This document shows, piece by piece, positions 13,801 through 27,315 of a stretch of DNA of 64,000 nucleotides; positions within the stretch are counted from its first letter, which is position 1, and the number at the start of each line of letters is the position of its first letter. The position numbers and the translations under genes are program-made. The notes beneath the pieces are model-generated. The model was not told where the DNA came from, ran no database searches, and saw only the letters and a program-made list of their open reading frames with translations. Source of the stretch: Tetranychus cinnabarinus (Eukaryota > Arthropoda > Arachnida > Trombidiformes > Tetranychidae); the NCBI GenBank assembly GCA_022266195.1, contig WHVY01000003.1, forward strand, positions 1,736,001 through 1,800,000, given 5' to 3'.

Positions 13801-16800
13801 TTGCTGCGAAACGGCATCAACTTCAGCCATAACCTTATCAGTTTCTTCCACTTTACGGAATATTTCAGCTGCTTCGTTTTTCAATTTTTCCAAAGTAGAT
13901 ATCACATTATCATCATCAAGAATTCGACCCTTAGCATCATTCAAAGCTTGTAAAAGAGATTTTTCTAGTTGCCGCAATTTAACATGGAATTCTCCTTGCA
14001 ATTTAAGCAGATCAGAACGTTTCTCGTCAATATCAGGTCTTTCAGCTTTAAGAACTTGGTTAAGACATTGACTTTGTAAACTACTACGAGTAACAGTAAA
14101 GTTGACAAATGTTACCCTAGAGCAAAGGTCGGGTGAAAATTCAACGGTGGGATCTCGAGTTGATAAAAATATCGAGAAGGAAGGCGATAAATCAATATCT
14201 TGATCACCGAGTGTAATCAAAACTCTGCCACCAGTTTTGCGTACTTCACGATTCAAGACTGGATTTAGGATGGGATCATAATTTTCAACATCTTGGACCA
14301 GTAATGGATTACCGAAACGAAGAGCACTTTCAAGGTTCTTACGGAAAGAGTCGTCCAAGAAACTGGTTTTGGTGATCTTTTTGTTTGCAAACTCATTGAG
14401 AAGGAATTTCGTTGCTTGACCAGATGGATCGATGATGAGAGGATAACGATTGAATCGTTTCAACATAATTGCATTTTCAACACAAAGATCATCACTTGGT
14501 AAACAATTTGCTTGCCATCTTAACCTCTCATCAGCAGTTGAAAGATATTCAGTTCGAGCAAGATCAGTTCGGAAAAGGATTCCCGCCTGTTGTAAATGTG
14601 TGCACCAAGAGTTGAAAAGATTTTGACGATATTGTTGATCAAAATAACCAGCATAAGCAAGGAAAGCAGCCGAAAGTAGTACATCACCGGCAATAGTTTG
14701 CATTTGATGTTTAAATGTATCACTCGAAACTTTCCATCTATCCTTTTCAGAGCTAAGACTTGATATAAGTGCAATACTTCGATCAACTTTGGCTTGGACT
14801 GCAGCTAAATCAGCTTTAATGGCTTGTGCTTGACTAACGAGGTTGGCATATTCTTCTTTATATGAAGCAATGGACTTTTCTAAACTTGCAATAACCGCAT
14901 CGATATCTGCAGCCTTTTTCTTATTACTTTCTGCTTCCGATTGTAAACTGGTCAGTTCGTTTCTTAAAGGTTCGATTCGCTTCAACATCGAGGAATAGTT
15001 GAGTTGAGCTATGGCCCATTTAACTAAAGGACCACAAGCAAGACTAGCACGGTTGACTTTTTCAAAATTGTAATCAGGATTATCCAAATATTTAGTTCGC
15101 ATTTTTTGTCGAATGTCATTTCTGTGGGGAAAAAACAATTGAAAAGTATTGATTATTAAAACACAAGGATACTGAATTCAATGGAAGATAACGATGAAAT
15201 AAACTAAAAAAACTGAAATAAAAAACACCGAGATTGATTTTTTTATTTCTTACGATATAGCTTCAGTATTGAATTTGAGGATTGTAGGAATAAAATTATC
15301 ACGAATAATAACAGTTCTTATGGCCTTCCAATCAAGAACTGTTTCATTGAGAAGCAAACAAATTGATTCCAGTGCCATTTTTACGAGAATTGGAGGATTG
15401 CTCATTGATCTGACTTCAACTAAATGCTGTCTTTTAATACCCTTGACAGCTATGAATGACATGGCGAAATTGCGGGAAAAAGAGGAAGGAAAAAATTAAA
15501 ATTAGTTTCTTACGTTATATTGTCAGTTTGGAAGTTGACGATGGTAGAAATAAAGTTATCTCGTTGAAGAACAGATCTGATAACTTTCCAATCAGAGGTT
15601 GATTCACCAAGAAGCAGACAGATCGACTCAAGAGCCATTTTGACAGGGGGAGGTGGGTTAGACATTGATTTAACTTCGACAAGATTTTGTTTCTTGATCG
15701 ATTGTACAGCTACGTAAAATACGTGCAAATTGGCCCAAATAAAAATTCAATAAACATAGAAATAAAGAAAAATAAAAATGATAAAGGAAAGGAAACGCAA
15801 ATAAAATAAATAAAATGGTAAACAAAAAATAAACAAGAGAATTTCAAATGCAAAAAAACGACTGCATTTGGATAATTTTAAAGTCGATCGCAAATAACGG
15901 GATAAATATTGAAGCATTGTAATCAAACTTACCCTGTTGAGCTTCTTCTACAGCAGGTTCGACTTGTGACAGATCGGCCATAACACTAGATCGTTTCTCT
16001 TGGATAGCCGCTTCTTGTTTCTAAAGCCAAAGGGTAGAAAATAATTTGAAACAGTTCGAAAAATAATTAAAAGATAATAAATAGACAGACATACCTTGAG
16101 TTGAGCTTGAATATCTTGTGATTGAAGTTTACGCTTTTCAGCTTCTTGTTGGTCTTTCAACATTTCTTTCAATTTGGTATTGGCTGCTTGGTTCTTAGCT
16201 TCGAGTTCAGTTGTTTTAAGAGCAAGAGACTTTTGGAGTTCTTCAACTTGCTCAACGGTCTCATTTATTTTTGCTAGACCAACGTTGAGATGTAACTGCT
16301 CTTCTTCAAGTTCAGAGCATTTTTCGTGGAATAATTTAACATAATGGTTAATGAAATCCAAATAATGTCGAGGTGTAATGGTTGTAATACGGCTTCCTCT
16401 CTTGAGTAACCGCTTATTAGCCAAATGCAGGGTTTGATGGCAATAAACAAGAGCATTGATAATGGCGACTCGGTGGGTTGGTGGCATAGGTGTTCCTGGG
16501 AATGCCGTTGGAAAGTATTCGGGAGCTCTGTATGTTGGTCTATCAATGTCCAATTTAGCAGTAAACTCTTTACCAACTTCAAACAAAGCTTCATCAGACC
16601 AATCACCAAACCAATTAATAACACATCGATTGAAAAGAGCAGGTGATGTTGCGGATTTATCTTTAAGACCTTCGGATGATGGATTCATTGTGAAGACAAC
16701 ATGCAAATTTCTCATAACTTGTTGAGTAAACCATCGGTACAGCTCTTCATTAGAGTCCAGCATGAGACCTTCTCGTTGAGAAGCTTCTTTACATTGTGTC

Positions 16801-19800
16801 ATTAAAGTGGTAAACTCATCTCCTTCAAATAAACCAGGAACCTCACCATTAGCTAAAAGAGTGTTCATTCGTTCAAGGAAACTCGAGTCCAGGACATTAG
16901 ATTCATCTAAAATGAAAGCAATCTTTTCATCTTTACACCCTGATCGACGTAAGACACATCGCAAGTCTTCATCAAAATCTGCAGCGGTATATTTGTTGTG
17001 AACTTTGATTTGAAAGATACTGAGACCGTTCATCCAAGCTACAAATCGTGAAAGTGTTGTTTTACCAGCACCACTAACACCGATTAACAGCACATGACCC
17101 TGAGGTTGTCGGAATATACGATCAATACGAAGAACATGGTCTAAAACTTCGTTGAAAAGTACAAGTTGAACATCCAACTCTTCTTCGTAGAAAACTTTGA
17201 GACGTGCTTTGATGAATTCTCGTAGCTCTTCCCGATCAACAGGAATGTAATCTTTTGATGTCCAGTTAGAATAAAGGATTGGTCGATCAAGAGCTTGACG
17301 ACGATCAATATTGGGAAAGTGTTTTAAAGCAACCATGTCAACATTTTCATCGGTCCAAACACGCTCTTCTTCTCCCACAAGACGGTCTTGAAATAGACGA
17401 AGAGCTTCATGGGCCCAAAGACGAACAAGTCCTTCAACAGCGAGAGTCTCTAATGGACGAATAGCTTCATAGATACCGCGAACCCAACGAGTAAGTTCAC
17501 GAGGTGAGTAAACATAGTGAGGTTGCATATCTTGAGTAAATCTTTCTTGTGACATGAGATAAAATTCAACCATAGCTGAGGTTAATGGGTCAGCATAGGT
17601 TCGTAGTGAAGGTATAACACGTAACATGGCACGATTGAATGTACCATAAATTTGTTTGAGTGAGGTTTCACCGGGATAATCAACGTACACAACAGGTACA
17701 TGACGAAGGAATCGATGAGAAAGCGGTTTACGACCGGGATCGGTGGGAGGATTACAGGCACCGACAAACTGTATTCGTTCTAAACGAATCCATGCCTGAT
17801 CAGTGGTTCTATAGAAACCACCATGACCTACCATTTGACGAAGGAATGATATAACTCTCATAGTGCCATATTTATCCATATCAGGTAAATTAATTTCGTC
17901 ACAGAAGAGGATAAGCCATTTTCCTAATTGAACTGGAGCAAGAACAATACCATTTGGTGTTTTTCGGTACTCACAGTAATGGTCGAAAGTTTTTAACAAT
18001 AGCTCCGGTGAAGTAGCACTAGAAAAGTTGAGACCAACAACCTCCATGTCAGGGAGGGAACGGAGAGCACTGAAAAGGGTCATTGTTTTACCTGAACCAG
18101 GAGGACCACAGAGAACAATTGGATTATGTTCAGCTAACCATGTTTTCAGCAGAGACTCGTGACGAACAGTATCCAATGTGGGAACGACAACATCTGGTGC
18201 AGCCACTTTATGAGTTTCAACTTCAATCTGAGGAACTCTATTTTGCCAAGGAGTCCATTCACCATTGAATGAAACTTCATAATCAATGATTGGCAGAGAA
18301 GCGGTATTTGGGGGTAAAGGAATGGTGGTAACATTGCGAATGAAGTCTCCTAAATCACAGCGAGCCTTGAGTTTAGCATCACCAGCGAATGACCAAAGTA
18401 TAGCATAAACCAATGACTTTGAGATGTAGTTTTCTAACTGTTCTGGAGGCATGGGGAAATCAGGATGATTGTGATTATAATTAAGTACCCGTCGAACAAC
18501 TTCATTGAGCATGGAAAAGAGAGAGTTAAGAGCTCGAAGACGAGTAAAGTCCATAATATGTTCTTGAGTAGAACTATATTCGAGAGCTCTGATAACTAAA
18601 CCATCAGATGAAAAGTAAGGTCTTAGAATATTGACAGCATCACGTTGGACTTGCATATTGGGAGATAAAATGTCGGACGTTGATAATTCAGAACCAGCTT
18701 CGCCCCTCTTCTTTTTATTACCATACAAGGTTGATTCTTCTTCCGCTTCTTCCAATGGAACTGAGCCCAATCGAAGGAAAAAGTTTTCACAAATCATTTC
18801 GGTTGAAAGTACATCTTCACTGAACCAGATCATACCACAACGAGATACTGTTGCAAGCGTTGCGTACTTAAGATCTTGAACTTCAAACATGATACGGACA
18901 TTTGGTGGTAAACTTAGACGTTCTCCATTTGGTAGAGTAAGCAATTTGTTGTCATCTAGAACAGAATTAAGATTTTCAACCCATTCAGGATCGACATCAC
19001 CATCAAATATAATCCATTGTCGTTTATTTATTTCTCCACGAATATTGTCGATGATTTTTCTCAATATATGGGTAAACAAACCATCGGTCCACTCTCTGGT
19101 ATTGGAGTCAAGGTTTCCATATAAAGCTTCTTTTGAAATGGCTTTAGGATCAATCACATGAGCAACACCTTCGATTCCTTCGTAACGTTCAAGTGCTTTT
19201 AACAAAACTCGCCAGGCAGTTGATTTACCTGAGCCACTTGGTCCGACCATCATAAGACCATGGTTAAGATTAGATATTTGATAAAGTTGTAATACCTTTT
19301 CAATCCAAGCATTTTCTTGTGCCGAGTCACCCTTTTCATTGCCAAAGATAAGATACATTTCTTGACAAACTTTCGCAATGTGATCTTTAAGTTGAGTCAT
19401 TTCAGCTCTTGTGTAAGGTATACCAGGGAATACATCTGATAATAGAGAGAAAAGTAGCGGAATGTCTTCAGCAACCAATTTAGGAACCATAGTTTCACAG
19501 ACAGATTGGATGAGAATTTCTTGTTCAGGTAACTGCTCTGCAATACGAGCTTCATCTATTAAATCAGCATCGCCCCGAGATTTCATGTCTTCCTTGATTT
19601 TGGCAATACGATCACGTTTGATGTTACCTGCCGAAACGAGCACATTTTTCAAAGCACGCAAGCCAAAATCGTAATGAGATTGGTTAGATAATTGTTCATC
19701 ACATAATTTAAAGAAAGGCACAATTTTGTTAGCCAGCTTTTCAGCTGTTCGAAAACCTTGAGAGAAGAGCATGACTTCGGCGATCAATTGACGATCAGGT

Positions 19801-22800
19801 TTATTCATGGCTAATGATCGGAAGAGTTTTTTCAAATTATCAGGTAAGTTGGATCGACCAGCATATCCAGGATTCATAGTGATGAAAATTGCCATATCGG
19901 AAACAATTCTCACTTGTTTTCCGAGTAATTCCACTGTTAGATCCGTTCGATCTTGGTTTTGATTGCTTTTCAATGTTTCCTGGATTTGTTGGATTTGTTG
20001 AGAAACTGCTGATAACATTCGTTCTTCGAGACGATTGAATTCATCGAAACATCCCCAAGCTCCAACTTGACATAGACCCACAAAAATACGTCCCATTGCT
20101 TGAAAGTCAAATGTTTCATCACAATTGAATACAAGTACGAATCGACCCAATTGATTACCGAGAGCTTTAACTGACTCGGTTTTACCCGTACCAGCTGGTC
20201 CAAATGGCGATCCACCCAATCGAGCTTCTAAAGCCTGAGTCATGGTAAGATAACATCGATCAGTGAGTGGAGTTTGAACAAGCTTATCCTGGACTCCTAA
20301 GTATTCAAAGCCATAATTAAATTTAGCATTTGCCATAACTATAGATAGTTGTTTAAGGACACTTGGGCGACGTGGGTCAAAGTAGAATCTCATTTGATTC
20401 AACCAATGGAATGATTTAGGTGACATTACTCTCCTTTTTATCAGGGATCGAGTCACATCTCGTTTGTGTACAAATTCAGTGATCAGATGTTCAAGTTTTT
20501 TACGTCGAAGTGCAGGTTGTTCCTGAAGAACTGAGTCGGCAAGAACAGTTAATGTTTTCTCAACCGATTTGAGCACATCTTCTAAAGGTTTAAGATCGTT
20601 GGTTTCTTCGCTACTGATTTGCGAAAGAGCACTTTCAACATACTCGGACCAACCAATTTGGGCAGCTAAAACAATAATTTGAGCTTGGTACTTGTCAAGC
20701 CATTCCATGTACTCAGAAGCATTAATATCGCCAGTTTTGAATGGTGCACTGTCAGAGACAGCTTGAGCTAATAATTTACCTAAAGTAATTCTCATTTCTT
20801 GCTCAACAAGGGCAAGCCATTCATTGATTTTAGGATGATCTTTGATGGAAACTGGAGTTGCAAATCTAACCTCTTCACCTTCTTTTGAGCTCAAACCAAG
20901 AACATGAGTAGAATCTTCGTCTAAAATGATAGAGGATACACCGGCAAACATTTTACGGAAATGTTTTTGAAGACGAGGAATATTTTTACTGTTACCAATA
21001 ATCTCGAGAAGATCCTCGTCACCAACGAAGTAGAAACGTGGAAAAGAAGATCTCTCTCTTTCCAAATATTCACCAAGAGCTTTTTGAATCTTTGCTAACA
21101 AATCAGCTAATCTCTCAAGAGATTTTTGAACACCGGGTATGTTTAGTACGTCCATAACAAGGGGACTTTTGCTAACCTTTTTCATTAAAGTTAGAAATTC
21201 AGTGCTGATAGAATGAAATCGTTGCGTTTCAACGGGTAGTAAAGCTTGAATATCAGAGCTACCAGAGAAGATGCCTTCCAAATAAACCCATCGACGCTGA
21301 ACATCAATCCATACATCAAATAATGCATTGATTCTGTTAAGTTTCTCTTCCCATGCAAGAGCATCTTCTTCAAATTCTTTATAGTAAGGTGATAGTTTCA
21401 TTGCTGTAATAGAGTTGATATGCTCTTTAACTTTGTTGAAAAGATCATCCCAACCACGAATGAGACGACATTTGTTTTGATAGCTGATTAAATCAAGCTC
21501 ATAGTTCTGCCAAGCTTCACGAACTTGTTTCAAGAATTCTTCCAAAGCCATTTCTCCTTGAGCAATCAAAATAACATCACGCACAATTGATTCATTACGT
21601 TGTAAGTCAATGTCCCAAACCTGACCAAGTGTTAAATCATTGATGACCCAGCGAACCCTCAACTGTTTGGTAAGTTGTTTCCAATGACGTTCTTTGAGAG
21701 CATCTGATTTAAGTTCAATAATAATCATATTCACTTTTAGATGAGATTGGATTAATCTTTTAACATAGTCGTATGATGCATATTGCCTGAAACGAGCTGG
21801 CATTTCCTTCAATTGGCCCATTAAGTTGTCCAAACTTTGACGGACCTTCCGAGGTTGAACAGAAAGCCATGGAAGTTCTTTAAGAGTTTCAATCTGTGAC
21901 CAGATTTTGGATAATTCAGACCAAACAGCTTTTAGATCTTGTAATTCTTCCAATGCAACGTCAAGTTTTTCATCAGACGCCAAAACTGGAGCTGCACCAG
22001 GTTCAAGTAATTCCAGTGCTTCTTTGGCTTTCATAACATTGTCTCGGTCTTCACGAAGTCGAGTGAATTTAGTTTCAAATAATTGAAGTCTGGTAGTTGC
22101 CTCATTGGGTGGTAATGATCCTTCCACAGGTTTACCTTTTTCCCATTCAGACAAGAGGTCAGTTGTTCTTGTCTCAACAAATTTATCTTCAGCCACAATT
22201 TTAACTTGTAAGCTGGCCACTTGTGCTTGAATAGCAGCATCTTTACGTCGCATAATTTCATTGAAAGCTGACCATTCCCCTTCGATATTATCGACATGTA
22301 ACCAATTTGTAGGAAATTGGAATCTTTGCCTTTCCAGAACTCTTTGCCCTTCTTTATAAATTTCAACCTGCTTCTCCCATTGGCGCATTTTACTTTTTAA
22401 TGATTGAACATAAGTGATGAATGTTACTGCTTCCTTGGTATTAGCAGTATCGATTGATTGCTGTTCTAACTCAGATCGAGATTTTGAAATAAGTGTATGC
22501 ATTTTAACCATTTCATTGCCCAAAAGTGAACCAAATTTAGAAAGAACTTCCTTATGCCAAGAATCGTATTTAAGTGTAACCTTTGATTGAACTTTGGCAT
22601 AATCAATAATAATTGGTCCTATCTCTTTACGTGTTTCCGTAGTATCAAAAATTGATCTAGATTTTTTAATCTCAGTCAATGTATTCATCCATTTTTGAAT
22701 ATCATCACCCAACTGAGCGTATAACATATCAGGTTGAAGATCCCAAAGTGATTGATATCGCAACCATTGATCAACATAGACTTTCATCTGTTGGATTTTA

Positions 22801-25800
22801 TCTTCTATTGCTTCATAGGCTTGTTCAATTGCTGTATGGCCATCAGCCATTTTTTTCAGAAGCATACGATATTGTGGTACTGATGATCTATCCAAGCCAA
22901 CTTGATAACGAGTAGATTCAATACGGTTAAGAAGGAGTGCCACATTTTCCCAAGCAAACAGTTGCTGAAGTAAATTGAAACGAGCTTCCTCAATGCTTGG
23001 GCTGATGTACATGACTTGATTAGTAATTCGGAATTCATGGTAGAGGCTTTGAATTTTCGGGTCTCCACCTGCTTTGCAAACTGGTGTGTTGACAGTTTCA
23101 GTATCGGGTATAACATCCATATCATCCTTTTCTTGACCGATTAGAGCAGTGGTCCAAGCTTTGATACCGGCATGTAATCGAGCAGAAAGTCTTTTTTCAA
23201 CTTCTTCATCTAATCTGTTAACCCATTGATTGAGATTGGAATATCGATGAAGACTTAAATCATCAACGGATTTTTGTATACGGTTCAAAATTTCTGCAAA
23301 CACAGTCGAGCTGTAGGCACAGGTTTCAAGGCTTTTAACCTCTATCTCAATATGTTCATTCGTAATTAAAAGTTCATCAACTTTTTCTTGGAAATTTTGA
23401 ACGAATTCTGCTAGACGTTTAACATAGGGATCAAGTTTGTAGGATTCCCATACAAGACTTACTCCTTCACATGCGATAGTTTGAACGTCTTTCTTCATAC
23501 CGGCAACTAATAAAATAACGGTGGGTTTTTCATTAACTTTTTCACAGGCTCTTTCATAAGATTTAACTGTTTGAATTAATGATATTGCGAAAGGATAGAG
23601 TTGATTTACTTGATGAGCTTTGTTTACCACTGCCAAGGGTACTCTGAAACCTAAACTTTTAAGATTTCTCACTTCCTTGGCAAGTGTAATTATTTCAGGC
23701 ATAAAGTTGACACGTAGCTTTAAAGCATTGCCTTTACCAGATCGAGATCTGATTGATTCAATATTGAATATACGACCCGAAACGTTGAGTTGTCTTTGCT
23801 GTACATTGCGAGCCCATTCATCAAATATTGCCGCTGTGTTTAGCTTTACACGAAAACTATCTGCATCTGCCTTCAACTTTTGTCCCTCTACATGGTTTTC
23901 CCATCCTTTACCAAGGACGTCCTCTACTCTTTTCATGTAAACAGACAGTTGTCTTTCAATTTGCTTTGCCCAGATAATGCTTCCAGCAACTGGTGGAATA
24001 TCACGAACTTTTGACATTTTGTATGCTTTGCTCTGAGGAAACTGTATTTTGAATTTTTCATGCAGAGCCTCAATATCATCTTTGACACGTTGGATGAGTT
24101 GAGTTTGGTATTCACGAATGGCTCCTCTAATATGAGGGCGCACAAAAAGCGCATTGAAACGAGAGAAAATTCGGAACATTTCGTTGGCATTTTTAGCAGT
24201 TCCAAGTTGGTCACGAAGCTTAGCAGTTATTCGAGCTTCGACTCGATCGATTCTTTCCTCATATCGTTTTAAAGCTGCTTCCCATGAATCTGTTCCTTCC
24301 TTACTTATGTCCAATGGATCAACTTCTTTAACCAACTCATAAGCAAGATTGACTTCTTCGATTGCGTTAAGATCAGCATTTTCTTCAACTGAAAAATTTT
24401 CTCCCAAATCAATTTCTTTATCAGTATCTGCAAGGTTTATGGCTCGATTGGAAGCAGACACGGGTCGTAACACTCTCACAATGACAGCACGTAATTGTTC
24501 ATGCTGACGTCTAAATCTTTTCATTTGATCAACTCGAGTTTGCAGTTTTTTGTGAGCTAAATTGATTCTCCAAACCATTTTATAGTTTTCATCTCGCTTC
24601 TTTTTGATTAAGTCTCTTAAAATACCTTGAAGTTTATCATATTCATCATCCCAAGCTCCGAATACTTCAGAACAAGCACTTACAAGTTTTTCAAACTCTT
24701 CAAAAGGAATGTTCATCATTCGTCGCGTTCCCAGTACTTTCAATAACTGCGTCATTAAATCTCTTGAGATGGCTTCCATTAATTTTAAAGCTCGTCTAAT
24801 TGGGTATTTGGTATTACGGATTTTTCTTATATGATGGAATATCACTTGAAGGGCAGAACGTATTTTGTCTAAATCAGTTGCTGATAATAGATCGTTCAAT
24901 GGAAAATCTTTCATTAGAGGATTATAATCATTGACAGTAGCCAAAGCCTCCTTTAATCGGGTATCTGCATCAAAACTAACGGTGGCATGAAATCGTTTAC
25001 CCTTTTTCAAGATGTCTAGAGTTAAAGCGACTTCAGGTGTTTCTCTTTTTTCTTGAATTCTAAGCAAAGCTCTTTCCAAATTAAGCCAGAAACTGATTTC
25101 TTGAAGTGCAGTACCTGTGGACGGATCACGATCTAATTTGGTCACTTTTTGAATTTCTTTAATCCAACGATTAACTTGGTTTTGCAGTTGATTTAAGAAA
25201 ACTGAGTCTTCTATTTTGTCAGAGAAATCATTGACATTTGCTTTGCGACCTTCTTCGGCACATTTTTTCATCACTGCCAGTACAGTTGGGTGAATTTGTA
25301 AATTAATCTCAGGAATATCAATATTTTGTTGTAAATGCAACAAATTCATTTCCAATTCAGCAATTCTCTTTTCGGTAGACGGGACCATTTTATCACCGTC
25401 CCTGTTTCGTAAAAACGCCCAAAAAAAAACAAAATGACAATGAATTAATCAAATCAACCATCACCATATTGATGAAAAAAATGAGTCATTTTTTCCTAGA
25501 CACCTTACCTTTCTGCTCTTTTAGTTTCTCTAACATATGACTTGAAAACGGGTCCAATACCGCTGCTGACATAATAATGAAGAGTTTCATAGACATTTGT
25601 ATTATCCAAATACATATACAACAGCTGGCTTGCAATGTTTTTATCAGCCTCTAAGACTGTTGATTTCTTTATTAATAAATGTCCAGTCACCCTGGGATTT
25701 GAATAGCTAGCTTCTTCCGTGATGGAGAAAGCAACATTGTCACTACTTTCCACACTATGATCAGATACTTCTTCATCCTCTGAAAATACATAATAAGAGA

Positions 25801-26161
25801 GCGACAAGAAAAAATAAGTAAATATTGGACAATAGTCAACAAAGATGAAATATTGTTTGAAGAGCTCACCTTTGCTTGAATATCTTTGAATTAAAATTGA
25901 TTTAACTTGAGTATCTGATATAAATTGTCTCAACTTCTCCTGAGTACTTGGATGCTCCAGAAGGTTGATTAGAGATGGATGAACGTATGCTCGCCCTTCC
26001 AGGGCAGGAGCAACGACTTCTTTTATGTAAGTGACTAGGGCTGATACTTCAATTGCTGGCAGCTGAACGGTGGATTGGTCATTGGATGAGGGAAGTGAAT
26101 CACCACCCGAACCACCGCCAGCACCAACAACCGTGGAGATGGGATCCAAACTGTCACTCAT
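10804..26161 (-). CDS. Dhc64C/DYNC1H1 ortholog: Cytoplasmic dynein 1 heavy chain
   Basis: Exons in transcript order: 26161-25870, 25779-25509, 25401-16095, 16020-15933, one of 15709-15514 or 15449-15254, 15121-13606, 13541-13447, 13330-11479, 11406-11232, 11139-11043 and 10972-10804. The summed CDS is 14,058 nt (4,685 residues), close to the family length of about 4,640. It is the motor ATPase for minus-end microtubule transport. Walker A motifs are visible in AAA1 (GPAGTGKT, about residue 1922), AAA2 (GPSGSGKS, 2241), AAA3 (GPPGSGKT, 2620) and AAA4 (GVSGAGKT, 2962), with Walker B motifs CFDEFN and FCDEIN. The stalk coiled coil and microtubule-binding domain lie at about 3215-3480, and the C-terminal domain ends in FYERGVAF. 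The N-terminus (ATG 26159-26161) carries the tail dimerisation region. Similarity to animal cytoplasmic dynein 1, rather than axonemal forms, is unmistakable along the full length. The gene diverges from the glutaredoxin gene. Confidence 0.98.
15254..15449 (-). other. Dynein alternative MTBD exon B (196 nt)
   Basis: Acceptor TTCATAG precedes 15449 and donor GTAAGA follows 15254. Length and phases equal those of exon A. It encodes [10 protein letters not shown] through [10 protein letters not shown] to NTEAIS. Of 66 residues, 44 match exon A. The invariant core ([18 protein letters not shown]) is shared, and changes cluster after it and in the DWK.IR helix. Only 64 nt separate exons A and B. 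Confidence 0.9.
15514..15709 (-). other. Dynein alternative MTBD exon A (196 nt)
   Basis: Acceptor ...CGTAG precedes 15709 and donor GTAAGA follows 15514. The exon enters in phase 1 (completing GCT after exon 16020-15933) and leaves in phase 2. It encodes the end of stalk coiled coil 1 and the first helices of the microtubule-binding domain, from [10 protein letters not shown] through [10 protein letters not shown] to QTDNIT, about residues 3320-3385. It is used instead of exon B at 15254-15449, which has identical length and phase. Confidence 0.9.
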
Positions 26162-27315
26162 TTTGTGACATAGTATTCATGATGAATTGAAACAATTATT
26201 CAGTATGGTTGAAAAAAATGTGTAACAGAATAAAATGAAAGAAATTCATTGAATACATAAAATAGAAATGAGTCAACTGATGTGAAATGTAAAAAAAGAC
26301 AACCTCTGTTATTTAATATTATCCAATAGATGTCTCTAGTTACAAGGCGCCAATATCTTTTCTTTTATTCATTATTTTGATTTTTAAAGTGAGATAATTT
26401 TATTAAAATCAACTAATTTTTCTATTTTTATGCTTTCAAGTGACGTTTTATTACTCTAGGCACCCAATTTAATCAACGGATAGTCTAATCTCTCATCACT
26501 TCTATGTCTAAAAGCAATAAAGGTAAGTCAAGATGTTAAATATTTGAAATAAAAATATTATCACACGCTTAACCAATGAAAAAATCAACCTTAATCAAAA
26601 ACTTCATGGGGTGTGAAATTTTAATGAACCTACCTTTGAAAGAATTGAAATCGAAAATCATTTTTTCAATGGGTTAAAGATAATCAAGAAAATTGTATAC
26701 GTCATGTGTACTCAGAAGTCTTGAAAAATTCTCATAAATTAAAATCCATTCTTGCACTGTCGATACGAGACTGACAAATTCAGAGTCAAAGGCTACAACT
26801 GTAACTGAAGATGAAGAAACTCATAATGAACCGAATGAATGTTACGAATGTACTCGGTGGTGAGGAAAATTTAAATGTCAGATAAAAGTATCTCTTCGTT
26901 AAAGCAATTATTGTGATTGCTGATTGTAAACTTCGTATATGGAGGTTCTTTGGGCTTGTTTATAAAATCTTGTATAATCCAATATTAACTCTTATCAATG
27001 AGTTGATTAATCAATGTCTCGAGCTGACAAGACTTTGCTCAGACTCTAACAACATTTAATCTTCAAACATTCTCAGTATTGTCATTTCATGACATTAGAC
27101 AAATTACTCTGACTCGGTGGGAATAATATTCAAAGTAACCGGGTATTTTGATTATTGTCTTGTAATTGGATGAACTATCTTGTTACCAGGTAACTAAACT
27201 ATTTTCTTCTTATCATTCCTAGAATTGATGAGAAATATCTTTTATCTTTTCTAATTGGTTTATGATCCTTGTTCATTAATCCATCTTTCAGTATATAAAG
27301 CATCTGATTTTACGA
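26162..27315. promoter_or_regulatory. Divergent promoter region, dynein (-) and glutaredoxin (+)
   Basis: This stretch lies between the two start codons and should hold both 5' leaders and promoters. An ATG at 26503 followed by six codons and a good donor (GTAAGT) could be a 5' exon of the glutaredoxin transcript, joining an acceptor CTTTCAG just before 27292. It would then be a short upstream frame, out of frame with the main start. TATATAAAG sits at 27291-27299 but is too close to the ATG at 27316 to be a convincing TATA box unless the leader is tiny. Confidence 0.4.

Noticed and set aside
26503..26521. Short ATG frame with GTAAGT donor as the true start of the glutaredoxin.
   Set aside because: Joined to the acceptor before 27292 it is out of frame with the CPYC domain; at best an upstream frame in a 5' leader exon.
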